This document shows positions 54,893 to 63,930 of a DNA stretch of 64,000 nt, in pieces (within the stretch, counting starts at the first letter, position 1; every line of letters starts with the position of its first letter). This DNA is from DATIUV01 sp049322755. GTDB taxonomy: Bacteria > Pseudomonadota > Gammaproteobacteria > Burkholderiales > UBA6910. The notes beneath the pieces are model-generated. The model was not told the DNA's origin, did no database searches, and saw only the letters and a list, made by a program, of their open reading frames with translations. The stretch spans positions 1 to 64,000 of the forward strand of contig JBMOQX010000053.1 in NCBI GenBank assembly GCA_049322755.1, read 5' to 3'. The translations under genes were made by a program, and so were the position numbers.

Positions 54893-56697
54893 TGACTCGG
54901 CAGCGGGATGGTCGATCGTCCGGCGCCGAAGAAATTGTCGAACTTCGGCTCTTCCAGGAATTTCTGGTCGGGCAGCAGGCTGCGATAGGAAGCGTAGTCA
55001 CCGTCCAGGCTGGCGTTTCGGATCACGACCGGGCGCAGGAAGATCACCAACTCCGACTTCGTGCGGGTGTCGTTGCGCTGGGTGAAGAACTCGCCCACGA
55101 GGGGGACCCGCGACACGCCGGGGATGCCGTCGTCCCTGTTCTCCACCCCGTCCTGCATCAGGCCGCCCATGACGGCGGTGTCGCCGCTGTTGACGCGCAG
55201 CACCGACTCCATCTCGCGGGTCTGGATTTCCGGGATCTGGCTCACCACGTTCGCCGCCGCGAGGAGCGGGTTGGGATCGTTCACGAAGCCGGTGACGCGC
55301 GAGATGCTCGGGCGCACGTTCAGCAGAACCGTGTCGGTTTCGCTGATCTGCGGTGTCACGCTCATGACGAAACCCACTGGCACGGTGTTGACCGTCGTGG
55401 TGAAGGTGGCCAGCGTGCCGGCGTTGACCGCCTGGGTCTGCTGCGCCTCGATGGTGAAATAGACCCGGTTGTCCACCACTTTCAGCAGCGCCGTCTGGTT
55501 GTTGATGACGCTGATCTTGGGGCTCGAGAGCACCTTCACGGTGCCGAACGACTCCATCAGCTTGATGGTGGCCTTGAAGTCGCCACCGGTGTACGTGCCC
55601 GTGAACAGCGTGTTGGTGATGGCCGACGGCAGGCCGGCGGTGGTCTGACTGAGGTTCCACCGGCCGTTCTTCAGGATCAGGCCCCAGTCGATGCCCTGCT
55701 GATAGTTGTCGCTGAGGTTGACCTCCAGCACCGTCGCCTCGATCATGACCTGGCGCCGGGCGTTGGTCATCACCTGATCGAGGAATTCCTGCACCTTCTC
55801 GTGCTGACGGGCGGTAGCGCGCACGGTGAGCACGCCGGTTTCGGGGTTGGCGATGACCGAGGCGGCCTCGCGATAGGTGGCGCGCCGCACGGTGGTGGAC
55901 CCCGCTGACTGCAGCACGGCCGGGTTGGGGCTCCCGGCAACGCCCTGCTCGCGGGTGCGCCGGTTCGCGGTTGGCTGGGGGGCGCCGGTTCCCGAGGTCG
56001 CCTGGCTCTGGTCCTGCTGCACCACCGTCTCGTAGGAGCCCTCGGGCAGGATCTTGTCGGTTTCGCGCAAAAGGTCCTTGATATTCGCGACCAGGGTCTC
56101 CCAGAAGCGATTCTTGGCGACATTGGTGAGGTTGGTGGTGGAGTTGTTGCCGCCGGCGGGGGCCGCGGCGCCGGTTCCCGCTCCCTGGCCGGTCGTGGCC
56201 ACCTGGGTGGCAATGGCCACCGTGGCGTTGGTATCGCGCGACATGTTGACGTAATCGACCTTGTAGCTGCGCAGGAACGGGGTGTCCGGCATGACGATAA
56301 GATTGCCGCCGTTCACCTCGTAACGCATGTCCGCCTGTTTCGAAATCCGGGACAGGATCTGGGGCAGGGTCTGGTCGATCGCGTTCAGGGTGACGACGCC
56401 GCCGATCCCCGGATGGACGTCGATATTGAGCTTGGCGTCGCGCGCGAGCGCGAACAGGAGATCCTGGACCGGGACATTGACGACCGAGACACTGAACGTT
56501 TCCTGCTTGGGCGCGGCGCGGGGCACCGGGACCGGGAATGTCTGGGTGACCGGCGCCGGGATCGCCCCCGCCCGGTCAGGCTGAGTTTCGGCGGTGATAT
56601 GACCTGCCACGGACGGTTTGCTCGGCTGGGTTCCACAACCCGCCCCCGCCAGCGCTACGAGCGCCAACATCGCTACTCCAAGCCAACGCGGACGCAC
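54889..56697 (-). CDS. mshL: MshL-like outer-membrane secretin
   Basis: 602 residues. A lipoprotein signal (VALAGAGC, Cys ~21) is followed by an N0/STN domain (~75-130), a Gly/Asn-rich insert, an N1 domain and the secretin core with VPLVGEFFTQRNDTRTKSELVIFLRP. Secretins form the channel for the pilus through the outer membrane. Insert ~165-260 (Thr/Gly/Asn-rich) is longer than I expect and might be surface-facing. Confidence 0.92.
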   Translation of the reverse strand: MRPRWLGVAMLALVALAGAGCGTQPSKPSVAGHITAETQPDRAGAIPAPVTQTFPVPVPRAAPKQETFSVSVVNVPVQDLLFALARDAKLNIDVHPGIGGVVTLNAIDQTLPQILSRISKQADMRYEVNGGNLIVMPDTPFLRSYKVDYVNMSRDTNATVAIATQVATTGQGAGTGAAAPAGGNNSTTNLTNVAKNRFWETLVANIKDLLRETDKILPEGSYETVVQQDQSQATSGTGAPQPTANRRTREQGVAGSPNPAVLQSAGSTTVRRATYREAASVIANPETGVLTVRATARQHEKVQEFLDQVMTNARRQVMIEATVLEVNLSDNYQQGIDWGLILKNGRWNLSQTTAGLPSAITNTLFTGTYTGGDFKATIKLMESFGTVKVLSSPKISVINNQTALLKVVDNRVYFTIEAQQTQAVNAGTLATFTTTVNTVPVGFVMSVTPQISETDTVLLNVRPSISRVTGFVNDPNPLLAAANVVSQIPEIQTREMESVLRVNSGDTAVMGGLMQDGVENRDDGIPGVSRVPLVGEFFTQRNDTRTKSELVIFLRPVVIRNASLDGDYASYRSLLPDQKFLEEPKFDNFFGAGRSTIPLPSQ

Positions 56698-56830
56698 CCT
56701 GAACCTCCCCCAACCTGCTTTTCGAAATTCTAGCCTAGCATCGAATCTTTTCTAATTCAATTTTTTAGGGTGCCGTATTTCAAGTGATATCTAAAATATT
56801 GTTATGCTCTTTTTGGAGGCGTTACGGCCC
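56698..56830. other. AT-rich 133-bp gap between mshM and mshL
   Basis: Strikingly AT-rich for this DNA (56740-56815). Minus-strand TTGAAA, a 17-bp spacer and TTGAAT would be a weak sigma-70 promoter for mshL. No terminator or gene seen. Confidence 0.4.
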
Positions 56831-58210
56831 TCAACGCCGGGTGTCGATGTCCCCCAGGGTACGGATCACGGGGGCAAACTCGCTGCGATAGCCTGCGGGC
56901 AGCTTGGCAAGGGCTGCCTCGGCGGCCCGATGGGAGTCGTAACTCCCGTAAAGCACGGCAAAATTTGCCTGATTACCGAGCCGGGAAGGATGCACATAGA
57001 CGTCCGCAAGGTCGATCGACGTTTGTGCCTCGTGCAAAAACCTTTCCATCCGTGCGGGCTGGGCGTCATTGGTAATGAACAACAGGATGCTATAGGCCGA
57101 TCGCGGGCGGCTGAGCATCAGTTCCGTGGCGGCCGCTGTTCGTTGATTAAAAAGGGGATACTCGCTCTTCTGGGGCGGCTCGGCGGACTCATGGGGCGTG
57201 ACGGTCGCCATAGCGGGTGTCGTGGGGCTGGCAGCCATTCCACTTCCGAAAGCAGGCGCAGGAGGCTGCGCAGGAGGTGACTGCGGCGCTGCCGCGTCCA
57301 CGGTCGGCGCCCGCTGGGTACTCCAGTACCACAACGCCGCCATGCCGCCGACTGCCGCCGCCGCGGTCAAAGCCAAAGCCCCCCACGCCACCGGGCGGGA
57401 TCGCGGCCGAAACTCCGAATCGGCAACCGCGGAGCGCACGTGGCGAGGGCCCACTTCGTGGGTATTGTCCAGGAACGCGGCCAGCAGGGCCTTGTCGGCC
57501 AGGATGTTGATGCGCCGGCTCAAGCCGTCCGACGCCTTGGCGATGTTGCGAACGGCTGCCCGGCTGAAAATGTCCGGCCCCTTGTAGCCGGCCGCGCGCA
57601 TCCGGAACATGAGGTACTCCCGGACATTGTCCAGGGCGAGGGGCTGCATATTGAAGCTGTGGGTGACGCGGTCACGCAACTGACGCATCTGCGGGCGCGC
57701 CAGGAGGTCGTCCAGCTCCGGCTGGCCGAACAGCACGATGCGCAACAGCTTGTGGCGGCTGGTCTCGAGGTTGGAGAGCAGGCGCAGCTCTTCCAGCGTT
57801 TCCTGCGGCATGGCGTGGGCCTCGTCTACCAGCACCACCACGTACTTGCCCTGCGCGTGGCGATCGATCAGCGCCTGTTGCACGGCCTTCATGACCTGGG
57901 TGGCGCGCAGGCCCGCGGCGTCCAGCCCCAGTTCGTCGGCCACCGCCAGCAGCAGCTCGTCCTTGTTGAGCGTGGGGTTCGCCAGGTAAATGGACTCGAC
58001 CGACTCCGGCAGCCGCTCCATCAGCACGCGGCAGAGCATGGTCTTGCCGCTGCCGACTTCGCCCACCACCTTGATGATTCCCTCGACGTGGACCACGGCG
58101 TAGATGAGCGCCTCCAGCGTCGGGCCGCGGTTGGCGCCGTCGTAAAAAAACTCCGTAACCGGCGTGATGGTGAACGGAGCTTCTTCGAGCCCGTAGTGGC
58201 TCAGGTACAT
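56831..58210 (-). CDS. mshM: MshM-like (ExeA/GspA) AAA ATPase with SPOR-like tail
   Basis: 459 residues from the ATG at 58210 (MYLSHYGLEEAPFTITPV). AAA+ domain with Walker A GEVGSGKT and Walker B VVVLVDEAHAM. A membrane helix (~297-316) and a periplasmic C-terminal SPOR-like domain (AYSILLFITNDAQPARME, then ANFAVLYGSYDSHRAAEAAL) follow. ExeA-type proteins bind peptidoglycan and help insert the secretin. 19 bp after the response regulator. Confidence 0.88.
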   Translation of the reverse strand: MYLSHYGLEEAPFTITPVTEFFYDGANRGPTLEALIYAVVHVEGIIKVVGEVGSGKTMLCRVLMERLPESVESIYLANPTLNKDELLLAVADELGLDAAGLRATQVMKAVQQALIDRHAQGKYVVVLVDEAHAMPQETLEELRLLSNLETSRHKLLRIVLFGQPELDDLLARPQMRQLRDRVTHSFNMQPLALDNVREYLMFRMRAAGYKGPDIFSRAAVRNIAKASDGLSRRINILADKALLAAFLDNTHEVGPRHVRSAVADSEFRPRSRPVAWGALALTAAAAVGGMAALWYWSTQRAPTVDAAAPQSPPAQPPAPAFGSGMAASPTTPAMATVTPHESAEPPQKSEYPLFNQRTAAATELMLSRPRSAYSILLFITNDAQPARMERFLHEAQTSIDLADVYVHPSRLGNQANFAVLYGSYDSHRAAEAALAKLPAGYRSEFAPVIRTLGDIDTRR

Positions 58211-58229
58211 GCGGTTCCGGCGAAGCGCA

Positions 58230-59714
58230 TCATTCCTCGGCGCCGCGGTTTTCCATGCGGCTGTACAGCGTTGTGCGGTTGACGCCCAGCAGCTTGGCGG
58301 CCTGGCTGACATTGCCGTGGGTGAGCTTCAGCGCCGCGCGGATGTAGCTCTGCTCCCAGATCTTGAGCGTCTGGTCGAGACTGAATTCGCGATCCCGCTG
58401 CAGCTGGCCGGTGGCGATCGACAGCAGCGTGTCCGGATCCCGGTGCATGAGGGTCTGGTCCACGTCCGGCAGTTCCACGTCCAGTTCGGACTCCAGCTGG
58501 TCGGGCGTGACCTCTTTGCCCGGGTACTTGGTCACGAGCCGGATGACGATATTGCGCAGTTCCCGCACGTTCCCGGGGAACGCGTAGCTGCGCCACAGCC
58601 CGAGCGCCGCGGGAGCGAGTTCGAACGGCGGGCCGTCCACCTGCGCGGTGTAGATGTCGCGGAACCGCTCCAGCAGCAGCACCTTGTCGTCGGCAAGATC
58701 GCGCAGCGGCGGCACGGCGATCGTGAACACGCTCAGCCGGTGATAGAGGTCGGTCCGGAAGCGTCCGGCCCGCACTTCCTGGCGCAGGTCCCGGTTGGTG
58801 GCGGTCACCACCCGCGCGGAGCTCCTGCGCGTCTGGGTCTCGCCGACTCGCTGGAACTCGCCGTTCTCCAGCACCCGCAGCAGCTTGGGCTGAAGGTCCA
58901 GCGGCAGTTCGCCGATTTCATCCAGGAACAGGGTGCCGCCGTTGGCGTCCTCGAAATAGCCGGACTTGGCGCCGGCGGCGCCGGTGAACGCGCCCTTGCT
59001 GTAGCCGAACAGCGTCGGTTCCACCAGGTTGGGCGAGATGGCCGCGCAGTTGAGCGCCAGATACGGGGCATCCGGATTCGAGGAAAGACGGTGCAGGGCC
59101 GCCGCCACCATTTCCTTGCCGCTGCCCGACTCGCCCTCGATCAGCACCGGGAACGGCGCCCTGGCGTACTGCCGGATCTGCTCGCGCATCTTCTCGATCG
59201 GCGCGCTGCGGCCCACCAGCCCGCAGCTGGCGCCGTAATCCTCTTCCCCGCGCGCCGGCTCGGATGGCTTGACCTTGAGCGCCGTCAGCAGGTGAACCTT
59301 GATGTCCTGGGGCGGACAGGGTTTGGCAATGAAGTCGACCGCGCCCAGGGCGCGCGCGTGGCGCGCGTTGGCCTCGTCGTTCTGCCCCGAGAGCACCAGG
59401 ATCTTCATGTCCTCGGAGTGCGCCAGCAGCTCGGTGATGAGGCGGAAGCCCTCGTCGGGCTGGTGCGGCACCGGCGGCAGGCCCAGGTCCACCAGGGCCA
59501 CCATGGGCGGGGGGTCCAGCTGGCGCACCAGGCTGATGGCGTGGGGCCGGGTTTCGGCGACGTGAACCTCGAAGTCCTTGTTGAGGACGAAGGCGAGCGT
59601 CTCCGCGATGAGATGATCGTCGTCGACGATCAGCAGCACCGGCTTTCCCGATTCCTGTCCCGGGATGAACACCGATCCCCTCCCCGCCGCGCTTCCGTTC
59701 CTGTTCTGGCCCAT
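58230..59714 (-). CDS. Sigma-54-dependent response regulator of the pilus cluster
   Basis: 494 residues. Receiver domain (~25-145) with acidic pocket DDD (31-33), phospho-acceptor Asp76 in ALVDLGLPP and conserved Lys in FIAKPCPP. AAA+ domain with GESGSGKE, GAFTGA and FLDEIGE. Fis-type HTH (NVSQAAKLLGVNRTTLYSRM) at the end. It probably receives phosphate from the kinase encoded at 43149-44921 and activates the sigma-54 promoters at 41433 and 53594. Starts 4 bp after the ABC ATPase. Confidence 0.92.
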   Translation of the reverse strand: MGQNRNGSAAGRGSVFIPGQESGKPVLLIVDDDHLIAETLAFVLNKDFEVHVAETRPHAISLVRQLDPPPMVALVDLGLPPVPHQPDEGFRLITELLAHSEDMKILVLSGQNDEANARHARALGAVDFIAKPCPPQDIKVHLLTALKVKPSEPARGEEDYGASCGLVGRSAPIEKMREQIRQYARAPFPVLIEGESGSGKEMVAAALHRLSSNPDAPYLALNCAAISPNLVEPTLFGYSKGAFTGAAGAKSGYFEDANGGTLFLDEIGELPLDLQPKLLRVLENGEFQRVGETQTRRSSARVVTATNRDLRQEVRAGRFRTDLYHRLSVFTIAVPPLRDLADDKVLLLERFRDIYTAQVDGPPFELAPAALGLWRSYAFPGNVRELRNIVIRLVTKYPGKEVTPDQLESELDVELPDVDQTLMHRDPDTLLSIATGQLQRDREFSLDQTLKIWEQSYIRAALKLTHGNVSQAAKLLGVNRTTLYSRMENRGAEE

Positions 59715-59718
59715 CGCC

Positions 59719-60522
59719 CTAGTATACGGTATACGCGCCGCCGGTCCGCCCGCCTCGGGCGGGGGCCGGCTCGCCGATGGACTGGAGGAATGCCGACTCG
59801 AGGTCGCACCCGCCGTGGCGCGCGCGCAATGCCGCCGCGTCGCCCGCGAAGCGCACCTGGCCGGCGTGCAGGATCACCATTTCGTCGCACACTTCCTCGA
59901 CGTCGGCCAGCGCGTGGGTGGTGAAGAACAGCGTCCGGCCCTCCCGGCGCAGCCGCTCCAGCACGTGCTTGACCAGCACCCGGGCCTTGGGGTCCAGCCC
60001 GCTCATGGGCTCGTCCAGCACCAGCAGATCCTTGCCGGCGAGGAAGCAGGCGGACAGCCCCAGCTTCTGGGTCATGCCCTTGGACAGGCTGCGCGCCGGC
60101 CGGTCGAGCGCCGCCGGATCGAGGTCCAGCTCGGCCAGCACCGCGGCCGCTTCGCCGTCGTCGTAAGGGTGGCGCTGCAGCGTCAGCACCAAATTGAGGA
60201 ACTCCCGCCCGCTGAGATAGTATGGCGGCGTGAAACGCTCCGGCAGGAACGCCAGCCGGCTGCGCGACTCGGGGCGGCGATGATCCTCGCCGAAGATCCG
60301 GATCGTGCCGCCGTCGATGGCGCAGAAATCCAGCAGCGACTTGAGCAGCGTCGTCTTGCCGGCGCCGTTGACGCCCACCAGGGCGATGGAGCGGCCGGCG
60401 CCGACGCGGAAGCTGACCGAGCGCAGCGCGTCCAGCCTGCCGTAACTCTTGCGGATCGCGTCGAATTCGAGGGCGTCGGCCACGTCGGCAAAGGGGGGCG
60501 TTGTTCGGGCGCATCTTAACAT
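59719..60522 (-). CDS. NatA/NosF-type ABC transporter ATP-binding protein
   Basis: 267 residues from the ATG at 60522; a GTG near 60488 is an alternative. Walker A GVNGAGKTT, Q-loop LPERFTPPYY, signature LSKGMTQKLGL, Walker B LLVLDEPMSGLDP. The adjacent gene is not a permease; the ABC-2 permease at 42336-43103 is the most likely partner. It heads the minus-strand series running through the response regulator and mshM. Confidence 0.85.
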   Translation of the reverse strand: MLRCARTTPPFADVADALEFDAIRKSYGRLDALRSVSFRVGAGRSIALVGVNGAGKTTLLKSLLDFCAIDGGTIRIFGEDHRRPESRSRLAFLPERFTPPYYLSGREFLNLVLTLQRHPYDDGEAAAVLAELDLDPAALDRPARSLSKGMTQKLGLSACFLAGKDLLVLDEPMSGLDPKARVLVKHVLERLRREGRTLFFTTHALADVEEVCDEMVILHAGQVRFAGDAAALRARHGGCDLESAFLQSIGEPAPARGGRTGGAYTVY

Positions 60523-60543
60523 CGGCCAAACACGGACCACACC

Positions 60544-60972
60544 ATGCGGGAAGCCTTCGACCTGCTCGCGGCGCGCGCCGCCGCCTCGCGGCTCGCGCTG
60601 GACGCGGAACTCGACCGCGCGCTGGAGCGGCTCAACCGCGGGCTCGACGCGCTGGCCGCAGAGCTGGCCGTGGTGCATGTCGGGCCGGAAGTCGGCGTCG
60701 AGCGCCGCCACGTGCATCGTCTGGTGATCGCGCCCCACGCGTGGCGGGCGGGCACCCTGACCTGGGGACTGCGCGTGTGCTCGGCAACGCCCGACGGCGG
60801 CTGGCGTGCCGAGTGGTCGCTGGCCGGCGCCGGCCGCCTGCGCAAGGCGCTGATCGTGGCGGCGCTGCCGGCGCTGCTGCGGGGCTACGCCGAGGCGGTG
60901 ACGGCGGCGGGCAAACAGGACAGCGCCGCAGGGCGGCGGGTTCTGGAACTGGCACGGGCGGCGCCGGCCTGA
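60544..60972 (+). CDS. Hypothetical protein
   Basis: 142 residues. A helical start rich in Ala, Leu and Arg (REAFDLLAARAAASRLALDA), then a short beta part (HRLVIAPHAWRAGTLTWGLRV) and a helical end (RKALIVAALPALLRGYAEA). Start 22 bp from the divergent ABC ATPase start. I recognise no family; codon use fits its surroundings. It is read in the same direction as the diiron oxygenase. Confidence 0.6.
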   Translation: MREAFDLLAARAAASRLALDAELDRALERLNRGLDALAAELAVVHVGPEVGVERRHVHRLVIAPHAWRAGTLTWGLRVCSATPDGGWRAEWSLAGAGRLRKALIVAALPALLRGYAEAVTAAGKQDSAAGRRVLELARAAPA

Positions 60973-61002
60973 TTCGCTCCCGGCGCCGACGTCGCGCCGT
61001 GC

Positions 61003-61008
61003 TATGAT
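61003..61008 (+). promoter_or_regulatory. -10 box before the diiron oxygenase gene
   Basis: TATGAT (GCTATGATTTCC) 25 bp before the ATG at 61034; no clear -35. Confidence 0.4.
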
Positions 61009-61033
61009 TTCCTCGCTCCCCGATCGATTCCCC

Positions 61034-61900
61034 ATGGCCGGTACTCCCGAATTGCCGCTGGTCCGGCAGTTGACCTCCAACAGCGATCCCTATCGCGACC
61101 CGCTGGCGCGCGTGCGCTGGGCCGAGCTCGGCCTGAACCAGTACTGGCTGCCCCCGGAGGCGACCTCGCTCCACGGCCTGCCGCAATACGAGCAACTCGA
61201 TGAGCGCACCCGGCGCCAACTCTCCCACTACGAGTTCCTCGGCGTCATCCGCAGCGGGCTCTGGTTCGAGGCGCTGTTCATGCAGCGTCTGACCGCGCGC
61301 CTGCGCCGCGAACTGCCCCTCACGCGCCATGCCTACCTGCTGCACGAGGTGCGGGAAGAGGCCGGCCACAGCCTGATGTTCCTCAAGCTCATGGAAACGT
61401 CGGGCTTGGCACTGCCGGATCTGCACCGGGCGCGGCCGCGGCGGCTGGAGCAGGCGGGGCGCTGGCTTTCGGTGGACGGCGCGCTGTTCTGGATCGCGGT
61501 GCTGATTGGCGAGGATCTGCCGGACAAGCTCAACCGCTACATCCGCCAGCAGCCCGAGAGCACGGTGAATGAGGCGATCCGCGACGTCTGCCTCATGCAC
61601 ATGATCGACGAAGCGCGCCACGTCGCCTACGCGCGCAAGACCGTGGAAACGCGGCTCGCCGCCGCCGGCGCGCTGCAGCGGCGCATGCTGCCGCCCCTGG
61701 TGCGGCGGCTGTTCGCCGCCTTCGTCGATACCGCATTCCTGCCCACGGCCGACCTCTACGAGCTGGCGGGTCTGGCGCCAGGCGCCCGCTGGCGCGCGCT
61801 GGCGCGCAGAAATCCCCGCCGGCGGGAGTTCCTGGCCCGCCTCCTCGCGCCCAGCATGCGCCTGCTGGAAGGCTACGGCTTCCGCGTCGCGCTGCCCTAG
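61034..61900 (+). CDS. AurF-like diiron oxygenase
   Basis: 288 residues from the ATG at 61034. Four-helix diiron ligands are visible: Glu in GLWFEALFMQR, ExxH in REEAGHSLMF, Glu in LIGEDLPDK and ExxH in IDEARHVAYA. This fits the p-aminobenzoate N-oxygenase (AurF) family, which also includes non-biosynthetic proteins of unknown function. Its genes often lie in biosynthetic or lipid-modifying neighbourhoods; the epimerase and flavin monooxygenase next to it fit this loosely. Substrate unknown. Confidence 0.8.
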   Translation: MAGTPELPLVRQLTSNSDPYRDPLARVRWAELGLNQYWLPPEATSLHGLPQYEQLDERTRRQLSHYEFLGVIRSGLWFEALFMQRLTARLRRELPLTRHAYLLHEVREEAGHSLMFLKLMETSGLALPDLHRARPRRLEQAGRWLSVDGALFWIAVLIGEDLPDKLNRYIRQQPESTVNEAIRDVCLMHMIDEARHVAYARKTVETRLAAAGALQRRMLPPLVRRLFAAFVDTAFLPTADLYELAGLAPGARWRALARRNPRRREFLARLLAPSMRLLEGYGFRVALP

Positions 61901-61912
61901 GGCAACGCACTC

Positions 61913-62815
61913 TCAGCTCCGCTCCGGAACCATCGCCGCCAGCGCCGCCCGGCTGGAGTGGCGCGGGCGCCACCCCAGCTCTTTCACGGCGCGGCCGCAG
62001 TCCAGGGTCAGCGGCAGCCCTGCGCCCTGCACCCACCCCGGTTCGCCGAACGCGCCGCCGAGGACCCAACCCATCGTGATCCACGCCTTCGCCGCCCCCA
62101 TCGGCACCGGTATCGCGCGCCGATGGCGGCGCCGTACCGCGTCGGCAAAGCTGAACGAATCTTCCGCGGCAACGTTGAACGGCCCCGCAGCGCTGCCGAG
62201 CACCGCGCGCGCCACCGCCTCGGCCGCGTCGTCCTCGTGCACGCACTGGAGCTGCGGCTCGGGTCCCCGCGCCTTGACGTAGAACGGCTGCGCCAGCATG
62301 CGCCGCAGCAGCGGCTGAGCGTTGGGGCCGACGATCACGTGACAGCGCAGTCGCGCTGCATGCGGGAAGTCCGTGGCCAGCGCCCGCTCCACCGCCGCCT
62401 TGTCCTGGGCGTAGGCGAAAGCGGGGAGCGGCGCCAGCGGTGCCTCCTCGGTGAGCCGCCCGCCGCTGCCGTAGACGGCGGCGCTCGAAAGATGCACGAG
62501 CCGGCGCACGCCGGCCGCGCGCGCCGCCGCGAACAGTGCGAGCGTGCCGGCGACGTTGATCTCGCGCATGCGATCCCGTGGCATGCGCCCGCGCAGAACC
62601 ACGAACGCCAGGTGCGCCAACGCGTCGGCGCCGGCGAGCGCGGCGCGGCCGACTTCTCCGCGGAAATCGGCCCGGTGGAACACCACCTTCGGATGCGCGG
62701 CGGCCTGCGGGCGCAGGTCGATGGCGCGGATTTCGGTGATGGCGGGCTCGGCGCAGAGCCGCGGCAGGAGCGCGGCGGCCAGCCGGCCCGCCGCGCCGGT
62801 GACGACGACCTTCAC
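61913..62815 (-). CDS. NAD-dependent epimerase/dehydratase family protein
   Basis: 300 residues from a GTG at 62815, overlapping the upstream stop (GTGA). Nucleotide-binding VVVTGAAGRLAAALLPRL, LAHLAFVV, active-site YAQDK and SSAAVYGSGG place it in the extended SDR family. Lys of YxxxK present; Ser in LSSAAVYG. Substrate cannot be told from the sequence. Coupled to the flavin monooxygenase. Confidence 0.85.
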   Translation of the reverse strand: MKVVVTGAAGRLAAALLPRLCAEPAITEIRAIDLRPQAAAHPKVVFHRADFRGEVGRAALAGADALAHLAFVVLRGRMPRDRMREINVAGTLALFAAARAAGVRRLVHLSSAAVYGSGGRLTEEAPLAPLPAFAYAQDKAAVERALATDFPHAARLRCHVIVGPNAQPLLRRMLAQPFYVKARGPEPQLQCVHEDDAAEAVARAVLGSAAGPFNVAAEDSFSFADAVRRRHRRAIPVPMGAAKAWITMGWVLGGAFGEPGWVQGAGLPLTLDCGRAVKELGWRPRHSSRAALAAMVPERS

Positions 62816-63888
62816 GCTGACGCAGCGCGCGCGGCGGGGGCGGCGAAGCGCGGCAGCACGTGGGTGGAGAGGCAGGCCAGCGATTCCTGCACCAGCTCGG
62901 AGGGCACAGCGCCGGCGCCCACGGCCAGCAGCAGGTGGGTGACGCCGGATTCCTGGTAGACGCGCAGCTTGCGCTCGCATTCGTCCGGGTCGCCGGCGAT
63001 CACCATGCCGAACGTGTCCAGCAACGTGTAGTTGATCCCCAGCTTCACCAGCGCACGGAAGCGCCCCAGCTCGCGGAAGCGTTCGTAGCCGGGGTAGAGC
63101 CTTTCCAGCACCGGCAGGGTGGTGCGGTACAGCTCGCGGTAGAACCAGAGGAAGGCGTCATGGGCAAGCCGCTTGGCGCGCTCGCCGTCCTCCAGGCACA
63201 GGATTCCGACGCTCATGCCGGCACGCGCAGGCTCGGGTCCGCGCCACGCGGCGAGGTAGCGCCCGATGTCGTGCCGGACCATGAACCAGGGCTTGAACGG
63301 CCCGGCCAGCGCGCCGATGCCCTGCTCGGCCGCCCAGTGGAACGACTCGGGGCTGACCGCGGCGGTCCATAGCGGCGGCGCCGGCCGCTGCAGCGGCTTC
63401 GGCAGCACGTCGAGCGCGTCGAAGCGCCAGCGCGGGCCGCGGTGCGTCAGCGGGCCCGGCGCGAAGCTCGCGCGCAGCAGCTGCAGCGACTCGGTCACCA
63501 GTTCGCGGCTTTCCGCCATCGAGGCGCCGAACACCGCGAATTCCTCGGGCGAGAAGCCGCGGCCGACGCCCACCTCCAGCCGGCCGCCGGAGAGGATGTC
63601 CAGCGTCGCCACCCGCTCGGCCACGTGCACGGGGTGGTGGTAGGGCAGCGGCACGATGCCCAGACCCAGGCGCAGGCGCCGGGTGCGCTGCGACAGCGCC
63701 GAAAGCACCATCTCGGGCTTGGACGAGTGGGAATAGCCGCGCATGAAGTGGTGCTCCACCAGCCAGACGCAGCGGAACCCCAGGCGGTCGGCCAGCGCCA
63801 GCTCGGCCAGCGCGTCGCGGTAGGTCTCCGCTTCCGAGCGGCCGAGATGCGGCGGAACGGCCAGCTCGTAGAAGAGGTCGAAGTGCAT
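62812..63888 (-). CDS. Luciferase-like (LLM) flavin-dependent monooxygenase
   Basis: 358 residues. Begins MHFDLFYELAVPPHLGRSE and has VWLVEHHFMRGYSHSSKPEM, LGLGIVPLPYHHPVHVAERV and LEVGVGRGFSPEEFAVFG, the TIM-barrel LLM signature. It uses reduced flavin to oxygenate an organic substrate. First gene of a two-gene unit with the epimerase. Divergent from the DUF72 gene. Confidence 0.9.
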   Translation of the reverse strand: MHFDLFYELAVPPHLGRSEAETYRDALAELALADRLGFRCVWLVEHHFMRGYSHSSKPEMVLSALSQRTRRLRLGLGIVPLPYHHPVHVAERVATLDILSGGRLEVGVGRGFSPEEFAVFGASMAESRELVTESLQLLRASFAPGPLTHRGPRWRFDALDVLPKPLQRPAPPLWTAAVSPESFHWAAEQGIGALAGPFKPWFMVRHDIGRYLAAWRGPEPARAGMSVGILCLEDGERAKRLAHDAFLWFYRELYRTTLPVLERLYPGYERFRELGRFRALVKLGINYTLLDTFGMVIAGDPDECERKLRVYQESGVTHLLLAVGAGAVPSELVQESLACLSTHVLPRFAAPAARAASA

Positions 63889-63916
63889 GCGCGCGGGGAG
63901 CCGAAGGAAGCCCCGC

Positions 63917-63922
63917 TATAAT
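63917..63922 (+). promoter_or_regulatory. -10 box directly before the DUF72 gene
   Basis: TATAAT (GCTATAATGCC), 8 nt before the ATG at 63931, the same spacing as at kdsD; probably a leaderless transcript. Confidence 0.45.
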
Positions 63923-63930
63923 GCCAGCCT

